This document shows positions 1 to 5,909 of a DNA stretch of 13,871 nucleotides, piece after piece. Made by a program: the position numbers and the translations under genes. Under the pieces are notes generated by a model. It saw nothing but the letters and a program-made list of their open reading frames with translations, was not told where the DNA came from and did no database searches. The stretch is from an uncultured Clostridia bacterium. GTDB lineage: Bacteria > Bacillota > Clostridia > UBA1381. How positions within the stretch are numbered: position 1 is the first letter of the stretch; each line of letters opens with the position of its first letter. The DNA lies in assembly GCA_934463455.1 (NCBI GenBank), contig CAKSJU010000054.1:1-13871 (forward strand), read 5' to 3'.

Positions 1-825
1 GCTTTGTTTTCCGCCGTAGAGTGCGATAGGCTCAACATGGATTGCACCGATTGATACAATATGTGTTCCGTTTTGTTTGTTAAAATCATCAAGATAGGGG
101 AAGTGCTGGAAATAGTTTGCGTCTATTTCACCGCTTTCAACAACATTATTCGGCTGAACATAATCTGTAAATTCCTTGATGTCAAGTGTAATATCTTTTT
201 TAGCAAGAATATCCTTTGCAACGGCAAGAATTTCTGCGTGCGGAGTGGGAGATGCTGCAACCGAAACGGTTTTTCCCGCAAGGGCGGAATAATCAACCGT
301 GCTGTCGTAACCGTCTCCCGGATTGTCAACGGTACTTACAACCGAGCCGTTGTATTTTTCTTTAATGAAATCCTTAACTTCTTTGCTTTCAAGTGATGCT
401 TTGAGAGCTTTTATAATATCGCTGTTTTCATTTCCTTCTTTTACGGCAACAATATTTCCGTACTCGGAAGACGAGCCTTCAATAAGAAGCGAATCGGAAA
501 CGGGATTCAAATCTGCCTGTATAGCGTAGTTAGAATTTATAACCGCGTAATCAACATCCTTTAATACATTCGGAAGCTGTGCCGCTTCAATTTCTTTAAA
601 ACTGATATTGTACGGATTTTCTTCAATATCTTTTATTGTAGCCGTAATTCCCGCTCCGGATTTTAATTTTATGTAATTATTTTCCTCGAGCAGCAAGAGT
701 GCGCGCGCTTCGTTTGTTGTATCGTTAGGTACGGCGATTGTAATCCCTGCCGAGTTATCCTTGCAGCCTGCCGCAAGTGAAAGAGTAATTGCTGTTGCCA
801 AAATTGTTGATATAAATTTTTTCAT
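1..825 (-). CDS. metQ: MetQ/NlpA-family methionine-binding lipoprotein with permuted halves (partial, runs off left edge)
   Basis: This is the substrate-binding lipoprotein of a methionine-type ABC importer, anchored outside the membrane. The frame is open from ATG 825 to base 1 (275 codons) with no stop, so the 3' end is missing. The signal peptide starts MKKFIST and ends in a lipobox LSLAAGC with lipidated Cys21. Hallmark MetQ motifs are present: AVPNDTTNEARALLLL (about 31-46), EAAQLP (about 80-85), INSNYA, SPTPHAEIL (about 192-200), TDYVQPN, ANYFQH. Their order is unusual. In E. coli-type MetQ the PHAEIL/DYVQPN/FQH half follows the lipobox and the PNDTTN/EAAQLP half is C-terminal. Here the C-terminal-type half (about 28-163) comes first, then a Gly/Asp/Ser linker (about 164-184), then the N-terminal-type half. 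I checked the frame codon by codon across the junction and it is intact. It could be a circular permutation or a fused tandem protein. SD GGAG (832-835) lies 6 nt before the ATG. Confidence 0.88.
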   Translation of the reverse strand, partial: MKKFISTILATAITLSLAAGCKDNSAGITIAVPNDTTNEARALLLLEENNYIKLKSGAGITATIKDIEENPYNISFKEIEAAQLPNVLKDVDYAVINSNYAIQADLNPVSDSLLIEGSSSEYGNIVAVKEGNENSDIIKALKASLESKEVKDFIKEKYNGSVVSTVDNPGDGYDSTVDYSALAGKTVSVAASPTPHAEILAVAKDILAKKDITLDIKEFTDYVQPNNVVESGEIDANYFQHFPYLDDFNKQNGTHIVSIGAIHVEPIALYGGKQS

Positions 826-844
826 AATAATCTCCATTCCGCCG

Positions 845-909
845 CCCTGCGTCGGCATAAATAATATTTATAATCTCTTATCGGCAGGGTAATGAATTGA
901 TAAGAGATT
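845..909 (-). promoter_or_regulatory. Hairpin with potential H-type pseudoknot upstream of metQ ribosome binding site
   Basis: In the minus-strand RNA, AATCTCTTATC (909 to 899) pairs perfectly with GATAAGAGATT (882 to 872), an 11-bp stem. The 16-nt loop contains CCCTGC (889 to 884), an exact complement of GCAGGG (850 to 845) located about 10 nt before the GGAG Shine-Dalgarno. The arrangement is S1 11 bp, L1 9 nt, S2 6 bp, 1-nt junction, L3 21 nt AU-rich, which is geometrically suitable for an H-type pseudoknot. Folding would cover the area next to the ribosome binding site. The hairpin is seen directly. The pseudoknot and a ligand (methionine or SAM, from the gene it precedes) are inferred. 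The SAM-I (S-box) core motif is absent. Confidence 0.5.
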
Positions 910-992
910 GTCGCCTCTGTGCGTTAAGGAACTTTCACGTTATATTCCTCTTGAAATTCTCAAAATTATTTGTTTTTTCTTTTTTTCATAAT

Positions 993-1055
993 TTACTTTT
1001 TGCGGTACATTCGTCCGACACATCTTTTTTTCGGAATGATTACCGATAGTAACAT
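993..1055 (-). CDS. Possible 20-residue leader peptide in the metQ 5' UTR
   Basis: ATG 1055 is preceded by a strong Shine-Dalgarno GGGAGG (1064-1069) at 8 nt spacing and opens a 20-codon frame ending in TAA (993-995). The peptide begins MLLSVIIPKKR and is basic. It contains Met at codons 1 and 16 but no Met run of the kind a classical attenuator would have. An alternative ATG at 1062 in another frame gives 41 codons but sits too close to the Shine-Dalgarno. The ribosome binding site lies about 30 nt from the predicted transcript start, so ribosomes probably load here. Whether the peptide has any role is unknown. Confidence 0.35.
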   Translation of the reverse strand: MLLSVIIPKKRCVGRMYRKK

Positions 1056-1104
1056 TTTTCATACCTCCCTGCGGAAAGCTTTTTGCTATCTGATTTATGA
1101 GTCT

Positions 1105-1133
1105 ATTATAGCACGGAGTTATTCATTTGTCCA
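1105..1133 (-). promoter_or_regulatory. Sigma-A-type promoter of metQ
   Basis: On the minus strand, TGGACA (1128-1133, one mismatch to TTGACA) and a perfect TATAAT (1105-1110) are separated by exactly 17 bp. Transcription should start near 1098, giving a leader of about 270 nt before the metQ ATG. That is long enough for leader-RNA control. Confidence 0.75.
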
Positions 1134-1245
1134 ATACCGAATATTTATAAAAAGGTATAAAAAAATTTTATATATCCGAAAGAAAATTTATCCGCTTTTG
1201 AATATGTATATTATGAACAAAAAATTTGAATTTTTACAAAAGATA

Positions 1246-1274
1246 TTGTCTATAGTTTAATTTTATGTTATACT
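1246..1274 (+). promoter_or_regulatory. Extended -10 promoter of the DRTGG/HATPase/HsfB-like operon
   Basis: TTGTCT (1246-1251), 17 bp, then TATACT (1269-1274), with an upstream TG at 1266-1267 forming an extended -10 element. Transcription would start near 1281, about 66 nt before the first ATG. Confidence 0.6.
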
Positions 1275-1281
1275 TTTATCA

Positions 1282-1299
1282 GTAAATTATAAAATTTAC
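1282..1299. promoter_or_regulatory. Operator-like perfect inverted repeat at the transcription start
   Basis: GTAAATT (1282-1288), a 4-bp spacer ATAA, and AATTTAC (1293-1299) form a perfect 7+7 palindrome. It begins right at the predicted start site, a typical repressor position. It does not match the clostridial Rex consensus (TTGTTAA-N4-TTAACAA), so the binding protein is unknown. The region is AT-rich, which raises the chance of coincidence. Confidence 0.35.
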
Positions 1300-1346
1300 A
1301 TTTTATAACTAACCAAATATTATTTTACGGAAAGGATTTGAATATA

Positions 1347-1694
1347 ATGAAATTACGAGAGGCACAGGAAATTCTCTCCGCAAAGCTTTTGACAGGCTCT
1401 CTCGACGGAGAAGTTAATTCCGCATGCGGATGTGATTTAATGAGCGACGTACTCGCATTTGTAAAAGATAAAGCTCTTCTTTTAACCGGGCTTATGAATC
1501 CGCAGGTTGTAAGAACCGCTGAAATGATGGATATAAACACAATTGTATTTGTCCGCGGAAAACAACCCGACCAAGCTCTTATTGACCTTGCGGCATCAAA
1601 AAACATCGTTCTTATGAGCACAGAATATCCGCTTTATATCGCATGCGGCAAATTATACGAAAAAGGTCTCGGAAACAAAGGAGGCAATGCGTAA
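1347..1694 (+). CDS. DRTGG-domain protein
   Basis: A small (115-residue) soluble protein of the DRTGG type, a fold also found next to CBS domains and in HPr kinase relatives and thought to bind ligands or act in regulation. Its sequence (MKLREAQEIL at the start; TGLMNPQVVRTAEMMDI and NTIVFVRGKQP in the middle) matches the stand-alone DRTGG proteins commonly found with an HATPase and hydrogenase-like genes in Clostridia. No transmembrane segment or signal peptide is visible. I prefer ATG 1347, with AAAGGA (1331-1336) 10 nt upstream. A TTG at 1338 is in frame but only 1 nt from that Shine-Dalgarno. The stop TAA (1692-1694) overlaps the next ATG by one base, so the two are translationally coupled. 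The biochemical role is not established, and the link to redox or hydrogenase regulation comes from context only. Confidence 0.8.
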   Translation: MKLREAQEILSAKLLTGSLDGEVNSACGCDLMSDVLAFVKDKALLLTGLMNPQVVRTAEMMDINTIVFVRGKQPDQALIDLAASKNIVLMSTEYPLYIACGKLYEKGLGNKGGNA

Positions 1695-2128
1695 TGGAGC
1701 CGCTTCATATGCACTATGAGGTAGATGGCAGCGACTTCACAACCGCCGGAGAAACCTCAAGCAAGGTAAAAAAGCTTTTGAACACCCTCGGTTTTGATCC
1801 GACCTCTGTCAGAAAAACAGCTATTGCCATGTATGAGGGCGAAATCAATATGGTAATTCACGCAAACGGAGGCAGCATTGATGTCGATATTACACCGGAT
1901 AAAATAACCGCGGTTTTAAAAGATACCGGTCCCGGGATAAAGGATATCGAAAAAGCAATGCAGGAAGGCTATTCCACCGCAGACAACAATGTACGTGAGC
2001 TTGGCTTCGGGGCGGGGATGGGACTTCCGAACATGAAGAAATATTCGGACGATATGAAAATAGAAACCGAAATCGGTATAGGCACAACCGTAACCCTGGT
2101 AATATGTGTAAAACCGACAAATCAATAA
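1694..2128 (+). CDS. RsbW/anti-sigma-factor-like HATPase
   Basis: A 144-residue stand-alone GHKL ATP-binding protein of the serine-kinase/anti-sigma type. The N-box is seen at about 47-60 (Y-EGEINMVIHANGG, with Glu48 and Asn52), the G1 box as DTGPG at 77-81, and the G2 box as GFGAGMGL at 104-111. No sensor, HisKA or membrane domain is attached, so this is a kinase or ATPase module that must act on a partner. ATG 1694 is chosen because AAAGGAGG (1677-1684) lies 9 nt upstream and the start overlaps the previous stop. An in-frame ATG at 1643 would overlap the upstream gene by about 50 bp. Genes of this type sit beside DRTGG and HsfB-like genes in Clostridia, and a signalling role with them is inferred. 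Confidence 0.85.
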   Translation: MEPLHMHYEVDGSDFTTAGETSSKVKKLLNTLGFDPTSVRKTAIAMYEGEINMVIHANGGSIDVDITPDKITAVLKDTGPGIKDIEKAMQEGYSTADNNVRELGFGAGMGLPNMKKYSDDMKIETEIGIGTTVTLVICVKPTNQ

Positions 2129-2146
2129 AACGGGAAGTGACTGATA

Positions 2147-3424
2147 ATGGATAATAATTGTCATTCGGTACGGCTGAAAAAGGATTTTTGCACGGGATGT
2201 ACAAATTGTCTCAAGCAATGTCCTACAAGAGCAATACGAGTCCAAAACGGAAAAGCAAAAATTCTTTCCGAACGCTGCATTGACTGCGGTGAATGTATAC
2301 GGGTTTGTCCGCACCATGCAAAACAGGCGGTAACCGACCCAATTGATATTATAAATCCCTATAAATACAAAATTGCGCTTGTTGCTCCCGCATTCTGCGG
2401 GCAATTTTCCAAAGCGGATAAAATCGACATAATGTTATCCGCATTAAAGAAAATCGGATTTGATTTTGTTTATGAGGTTGCACGCGGTGCAGAAGTAATA
2501 AGCCTTAAAACGCGGGAGCTTTTGGCATCCGGCGAGCTTTTAAAACCGTCGGTTTCTTCGGCATGCCCCGCTGTTGTTAAGCTGATTGCAATACGATTTC
2601 CCAATCTTATAAATAATATTATTCCGCTTAAATCTCCTATGGAGGTTGCGGCAGAAGATGCGCGAAAAACCGCCGTTTCAAAAACCGGGCTTAAACCGGA
2701 GGACATAGGCATTTTCTTTATAAGTCCCTGTGCGGCGAAAGCGACCGTAGTAAAAAGCGGCGAAACGGTTGCAAACTCAAATGTTGACGGAGTTATCGCC
2801 ATGAAAGACATATATTTAAAAATGGCACATACAATGAGCACACTCTCCGGCGAGGAAACAGAAAGCTTGGGAAAAGCGGGAGCGGAAGGTATTTTATGGG
2901 CAACCGCAGGCGGCGAAGCAAGAGCCGCACATGTTGATAAAATTGTATCGGTTGACGGAATTCACAATGTAATAAAGGTACTTGAGGCAATAGAGGACGG
3001 AAAATTAAATGACATAGAGTACGTCGAAGCACTTGCCTGCACGGGCGGATGCGTCGGCGGACCCTTGGTTGCGGAAAATAATTTTGTTGCAAATTCGAGA
3101 ATAAAGCGAATAGCAAAATTTATGCCGGAAAACATAGAGCCGCCCAAATCCGACATTGACCTTTTTTGGGACAGACCGATAGTTTACCGCTCAATTATGA
3201 ATTTGGATTCCGACATAAACAAAGCAATGGAAAAAATGATGAAGCTCGAAGAAATTTACGAAAAATTTCCGAAGCTTGACTGCGGCTCGTGTGGCTCTCC
3301 GAGCTGTCATGACCTTGCAGAAGACATTGTACGCGGTTTTGCGGACGAAACCGATTGTATTTTTATTCTTCGTGAAAGGATTCGCGAGCTTGCAAAAGAA
3401 ATGGTGGAGCTTGACAAAGGATAA
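2147..3424 (+). CDS. HsfB-like [FeFe]-hydrogenase homologue with C-terminal FeS domain (putative H2/redox sensor)
   Basis: A 425-residue soluble iron-sulfur protein. Two [4Fe-4S] ferredoxin motifs are at the N-terminus (Cys15/18/21/25 and Cys44/47/50/54). A hydrogenase-like large-subunit domain follows, then a C-terminal FeS domain (Cys379, 382, 387, 404; LDCGSCGSPSC). The H-cluster motifs are recognisable but altered. P1 reads SSACPAV, where canonical enzymes have TSCCPGW, so the proton-relay Cys is Ala139 while ligand Cys140 remains. P2 reads SPCAAKATV with ligand Cys195 but Val201 for the usual Glu. P3 reads LACTGGC with Cys298 and Cys302. Such proteins (HsfB, near group C/D sensory hydrogenases) are thought to sense rather than turn over H2. 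It is the third gene of the operon, 18 bp after the HATPase, with a moderate Shine-Dalgarno (GGGAAGTGA region). Strong terminator follows. Confidence 0.85.
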   Translation: MDNNCHSVRLKKDFCTGCTNCLKQCPTRAIRVQNGKAKILSERCIDCGECIRVCPHHAKQAVTDPIDIINPYKYKIALVAPAFCGQFSKADKIDIMLSALKKIGFDFVYEVARGAEVISLKTRELLASGELLKPSVSSACPAVVKLIAIRFPNLINNIIPLKSPMEVAAEDARKTAVSKTGLKPEDIGIFFISPCAAKATVVKSGETVANSNVDGVIAMKDIYLKMAHTMSTLSGEETESLGKAGAEGILWATAGGEARAAHVDKIVSVDGIHNVIKVLEAIEDGKLNDIEYVEALACTGGCVGGPLVAENNFVANSRIKRIAKFMPENIEPPKSDIDLFWDRPIVYRSIMNLDSDINKAMEKMMKLEEIYEKFPKLDCGSCGSPSCHDLAEDIVRGFADETDCIFILRERIRELAKEMVELDKG

Positions 3425-3429
3425 ACTAT

Positions 3430-3477
3430 AAAAGGAGCTGTTTAAAAAGCCGGTTGACTTTTTAAACAGCTCCTTTT
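3430..3477. terminator. Bidirectional rho-independent terminator between convergent operons
   Basis: A perfect 20-bp inverted repeat (3430-3449 with 3458-3477; core AGGAGCTGTTTAAAAAG) encloses an 8-nt loop CCGGTTGA. Runs of T on the plus strand and of A before the stem (T on the minus strand) let it end both the plus-strand HsfB-like operon and the minus-strand hydrogenase operon. Confidence 0.93.
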
Positions 3478-3495
3478 TATCAATATACCACCGAG

Positions 3496-4920
3496 TTACT
3501 TCAAAACAGCTATAGCATCCGCTATAGTTTTTTCATATGCTTCTTTTCCGTACTTATCCACTTCGGCTTTATTTTTTTCTCCGTGTGTCAGACAGCCCGC
3601 GCCTCCTATACATCCTCCGACGCATGCCATTCCTTCAATAAAGTTACCGTTTAAAATTTCGCGGCTTTTTTTCATCAAAGCAACTCTGCATTCTTCAATT
3701 CCGTCACAGGGAACAGCCTTAAGTTCAAAGTCTTCGATTCCATGTTCCTTTAATCCTTCCTGCACAGCATCAGAAAGTCCTCCGCTTCTTGCAAATATTC
3801 TTCCGTAGTAAGAAGCATTATCGAGAACATCCTCCGAAAGAGTGGTTATATCCAAATCCTTACTGTCAAAAAGTGCCTGCAATTCTTCAAAGGTCATACA
3901 GGAATCCACATACTGTTTAACTTCATCCTTCAGTATTTCCGCTTTTTTAGCTGTACACGGCCCTATAAATACAATCCTGCACGGCTCTTCATGCTCTTTT
4001 ATATATTTTGCAATTGTAGCCATAGGAGAAAGGTTATGAGAAATATACTGTACCAAATTCGGGAATGTTTTATGCACATAATCAACGAATGCCGGGCAGC
4101 AGGAACTTGTTAAAAAGCCTTTTTCCGCAAGCTCTTTTGATTCCGCGCTTGCAACCATATCCGCTCCGAGAGCCGCCTCTATTACAGTATAGAAGCCCAA
4201 CTCTTTAAGACCTTTGATAACCTGTCCGAGCTTTGCGTATGTGAACTGGCTCGAAATTGCGGGAGCAACCACCGCAAATACTTTATATTTGGTATTATTC
4301 TCACTTTTTTTGATAATATCTACCACATCCAAAATGTAAGATTTATCGGTTATCGCTCCGAACGGGCACTGGTAAACACATGCTCCGCAGGCAATACATT
4401 TATCATTATCGATTTTTGCCGCCTTATTTTCATTCATAGAAATAGCCTTTACCTTGCAGGCATTCTGGCACGGTCTTCTTCTGTTGATAATAGCGGTAAA
4501 CGGACAAACCTTTGCGCACGCTCCGCAATCGACACATTTTGATTTATCAATATGCGCAACATGGTCATGGTCAAACGCAATCGCCCCTCTTTTGCAGACG
4601 TCTTCGCACCTATGTGCAAGACAGCCGCGGCAGGCGTTCGAAACCTCATATCCTCCCATAGGGCATTCATCACAAGCCGGCTCTATAACCTCTATCACAT
4701 TCGGATTGTTCTTATCTCCGCCCATTGCAAGCTTTACTCTGTCCGCAACAATTGCCCTTTCTTTATACACGCAGCAGCGCATTGTCGGAGTATTGCCCGG
4801 CACTATTATCTTAGGAATATCCGGCAGTCCTTCCAGCAAAGTACCGTTCCATGCCTGTCTTGCTACTTCGCGCAGCACTTTATATTTTAAATGCTGTACC
4901 TTTGTGTCAAATTTTCTCAT
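3496..4920 (-). CDS. [FeFe]-hydrogenase, group-B-like, catalytic
   Basis: A 474-residue cytosolic iron-sulfur hydrogenase, probably ferredoxin-linked H2 production or uptake. The H-cluster motifs are complete: P1 TSSCCPAF with relay Cys274 and ligand Cys275, P2 GPCTAKKAE with Cys322 and Glu328, P3 MACVGGC with Cys433 and Cys437. P1 ends in PAF and P3 continues GGAG, the pattern I associate with group B enzymes rather than group A (PGW). The N-terminal third is unusually Cys-rich. It holds two canonical ferredoxin motifs (129/132/135/139 and 175/178/181/185) plus further Cys at 49, 50, 83, 86, 97, 100, 105, 109, 151 and 155, enough for one or two extra clusters. AAAGGAG (4927-4933) precedes ATG 4920 by 6 nt. 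It is the last gene of the minus-strand operon, downstream of the NuoE-like gene and Rex, before the terminator. No HydE/F/G maturase is in the window. Confidence 0.92.
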   Translation of the reverse strand: MRKFDTKVQHLKYKVLREVARQAWNGTLLEGLPDIPKIIVPGNTPTMRCCVYKERAIVADRVKLAMGGDKNNPNVIEVIEPACDECPMGGYEVSNACRGCLAHRCEDVCKRGAIAFDHDHVAHIDKSKCVDCGACAKVCPFTAIINRRRPCQNACKVKAISMNENKAAKIDNDKCIACGACVYQCPFGAITDKSYILDVVDIIKKSENNTKYKVFAVVAPAISSQFTYAKLGQVIKGLKELGFYTVIEAALGADMVASAESKELAEKGFLTSSCCPAFVDYVHKTFPNLVQYISHNLSPMATIAKYIKEHEEPCRIVFIGPCTAKKAEILKDEVKQYVDSCMTFEELQALFDSKDLDITTLSEDVLDNASYYGRIFARSGGLSDAVQEGLKEHGIEDFELKAVPCDGIEECRVALMKKSREILNGNFIEGMACVGGCIGGAGCLTHGEKNKAEVDKYGKEAYEKTIADAIAVLK

Positions 4921-4933
4921 ATATATCTCCTTT

Positions 4934-4947
4934 CCGCCGCAGGGCGG
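4934..4947 (-). other. GC-rich mini-hairpin directly before the hydrogenase ribosome binding site
   Basis: CCGCC-GCAG-GGCGG forms a 5-bp stem with a 4-nt loop, touching the AAAGGAG of the hydrogenase gene. It may mark an mRNA processing or stabilising site that sets hydrogenase expression separately from upstream genes. There is no U-tract, so it is not a terminator. Confidence 0.35.
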
Positions 4948-4960
4948 CTGATTAAAACTA

Positions 4961-5203
4961 CTACTTAAATGCGCTCAAAACTGTTTGCTCAAAAAAATCC
5001 GATACACCTTCGGGAGTTACCGAATATACTTTATCATCCGCCATAACGCAAACGGCATCCTGACATTTTCCCATGCAGAATGTTCCTGCCAACTCCACCT
5101 TACCACCCAAATTGTTTTTATCCACAAGCTCTCTCATTTGTTCAACCACTTGGCGCGAGCCTTTAACATGGCAGGATGAGCCGATGCAAATACTAATCTT
5201 CAT
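4961..5203 (-). CDS. NuoE-like thioredoxin-fold [2Fe-2S] protein
   Basis: An 80-residue electron-carrier protein of the NuoE/HydC-like [2Fe-2S] ferredoxin family. The four expected ligands are Cys6 and Cys11 (CIGSSC) and Cys43 and Cys47 (CMGKC). It is much shorter than NuoE (about 160 residues) because the N-terminal helical part is absent, as in stand-alone versions found beside [FeFe]-hydrogenases in Clostridia. The start is uncertain. ATG 5203 gives the family-typical MKISICIGSSC beginning, but its AGGGAG Shine-Dalgarno is about 14 nt away. A GTG at 5215 adds four residues with a spacing of only 3 nt. It lies about 46 bp after rex and 40 bp before the hydrogenase gene. It is probably an electron donor or accessory subunit to that hydrogenase, inferred from position. 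Confidence 0.85.
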   Translation of the reverse strand: MKISICIGSSCHVKGSRQVVEQMRELVDKNNLGGKVELAGTFCMGKCQDAVCVMADDKVYSVTPEGVSDFFEQTVLSAFK

Positions 5204-5249
5204 TTTTAAAATCACTAACTCCCTTCATATATACCCAAACACTCTCGTA

Positions 5250-5894
5250 TTATTCAAGATTTCTTTTTTTAGATGCCGTTGATATGCTTTTATTGAGATA
5301 TGCCAGCGAAAGTGCCATATTCTCGTACTGCACAGTGACATCGGACGGTACCGAAAGTGTGCACGGAGCAAAGCACCATATTGCTTTGATTCCAACCTTT
5401 ACAAACAAATCGCAAACCTTTTGTGCTTCTTTCGGAGGTACCGTTATTATGCCTATTTTTACATTATTTTCCTTGCAAAAGCTTTCAAAACATTCCATCG
5501 GATAAATCGGCTTTTTGGATTTTATATTACCGGTTTCTCCGGCTGCAATATCAAATGCCGCCTTAATATCCAATCCGTAATCCGCAAATCCCGAATAGCC
5601 GAGCAATGCACGTCCGAGCTTTCCCGCTCCGACAATGACAACACTGCTGTTTTCATCCTTGCTTAAAAATTTGTCTATCGCTGCCGTCAGCTCACTGACC
5701 TTATAACCGATTTTCGGTCTGCCGGCACCGCTTACCATATTCAAATCCTTCCGTACCTGAACTTCGCCGAGTCCCAAATTTCTTGCAAGAGTGGTAGCCG
5801 AAATATTTTCACTCAAGTGACCCGCATTTTTTAAATATTCCAAGTATATCGGAAGTCTGCCTATTGTCGCTCGTGATATTTCTGTCTGTTTCAT
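5250..5894 (-). CDS. rex: Redox-sensing transcriptional repressor Rex
   Basis: A 214-residue Rex, a dimeric repressor released from DNA when NADH is high relative to NAD+. The N-terminal winged helix (about 1-75) has the family pattern ISRATIGRLPIYLEYL, then QVRKDL, then KIGYKVSEL. The NAD(H)-binding Rossmann fold begins at VVIVGAGKLGRALLGY (about 85-100; glycines 89, 91, 94). Length is normal for the family. It starts 15 bp after the carrier gene, with an AAGGCGG-like Shine-Dalgarno 5 nt before ATG 5894, so it is probably cotranscribed with the operon it may control. No matching Rex operator was found inside the window. The main promoter lies beyond the right edge. Confidence 0.96.
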   Translation of the reverse strand: MKQTEISRATIGRLPIYLEYLKNAGHLSENISATTLARNLGLGEVQVRKDLNMVSGAGRPKIGYKVSELTAAIDKFLSKDENSSVVIVGAGKLGRALLGYSGFADYGLDIKAAFDIAAGETGNIKSKKPIYPMECFESFCKENNVKIGIITVPPKEAQKVCDLFVKVGIKAIWCFAPCTLSVPSDVTVQYENMALSLAYLNKSISTASKKRNLE

Positions 5895-5909
5895 TGTTAC
5901 CGCCTTTTT

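Larger units (their letters stand above)
826..1346. other. Divergent intergenic region between metQ and the DRTGG operon
   Basis: About 520 bp without a convincing large gene. The left part (826 to about 1098) is the metQ mRNA leader on the minus strand. It holds a short leader ORF with a strong Shine-Dalgarno and a hairpin/pseudoknot candidate. The middle (about 1134-1245) is very AT-rich and shows nothing further that I can name. The right part carries a plus-strand extended -10 promoter and a perfect inverted repeat over its start region. A 96-codon plus-strand frame at 970-1260 lacks a ribosome binding site and reads as low-complexity hydrophobic and lysine-rich sequence, so I do not call it. 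Confidence 0.7.

Noticed and set aside
826..1098. SAM-I (S-box) riboswitch or T-box in the metQ leader
   Set aside because: The S-box core (GACTGGCCC and CCCGGCAACC type segments) and the T-box sequence (AGGGTGGNACCGCG) are absent. Only the P1-like CTTATC/GATAAG stem is present, so I report an unassigned pseudoknot candidate.
970..1260. 96-codon plus-strand ORF in the intergenic region
   Set aside because: No ribosome binding site. The composition is low-complexity (Phe/Ile/Lys/Tyr), it overlaps the metQ leader and promoter on the other strand, and it resembles no family I know.
1246..1299. Rex operator upstream of the DRTGG operon
   Set aside because: The palindrome GTAAATT-ATAA-AATTTAC has the right spacing but its half-sites do not match TTGTTAA/TTAACAA. 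No other convincing Rex site was seen in any spacer of the window.
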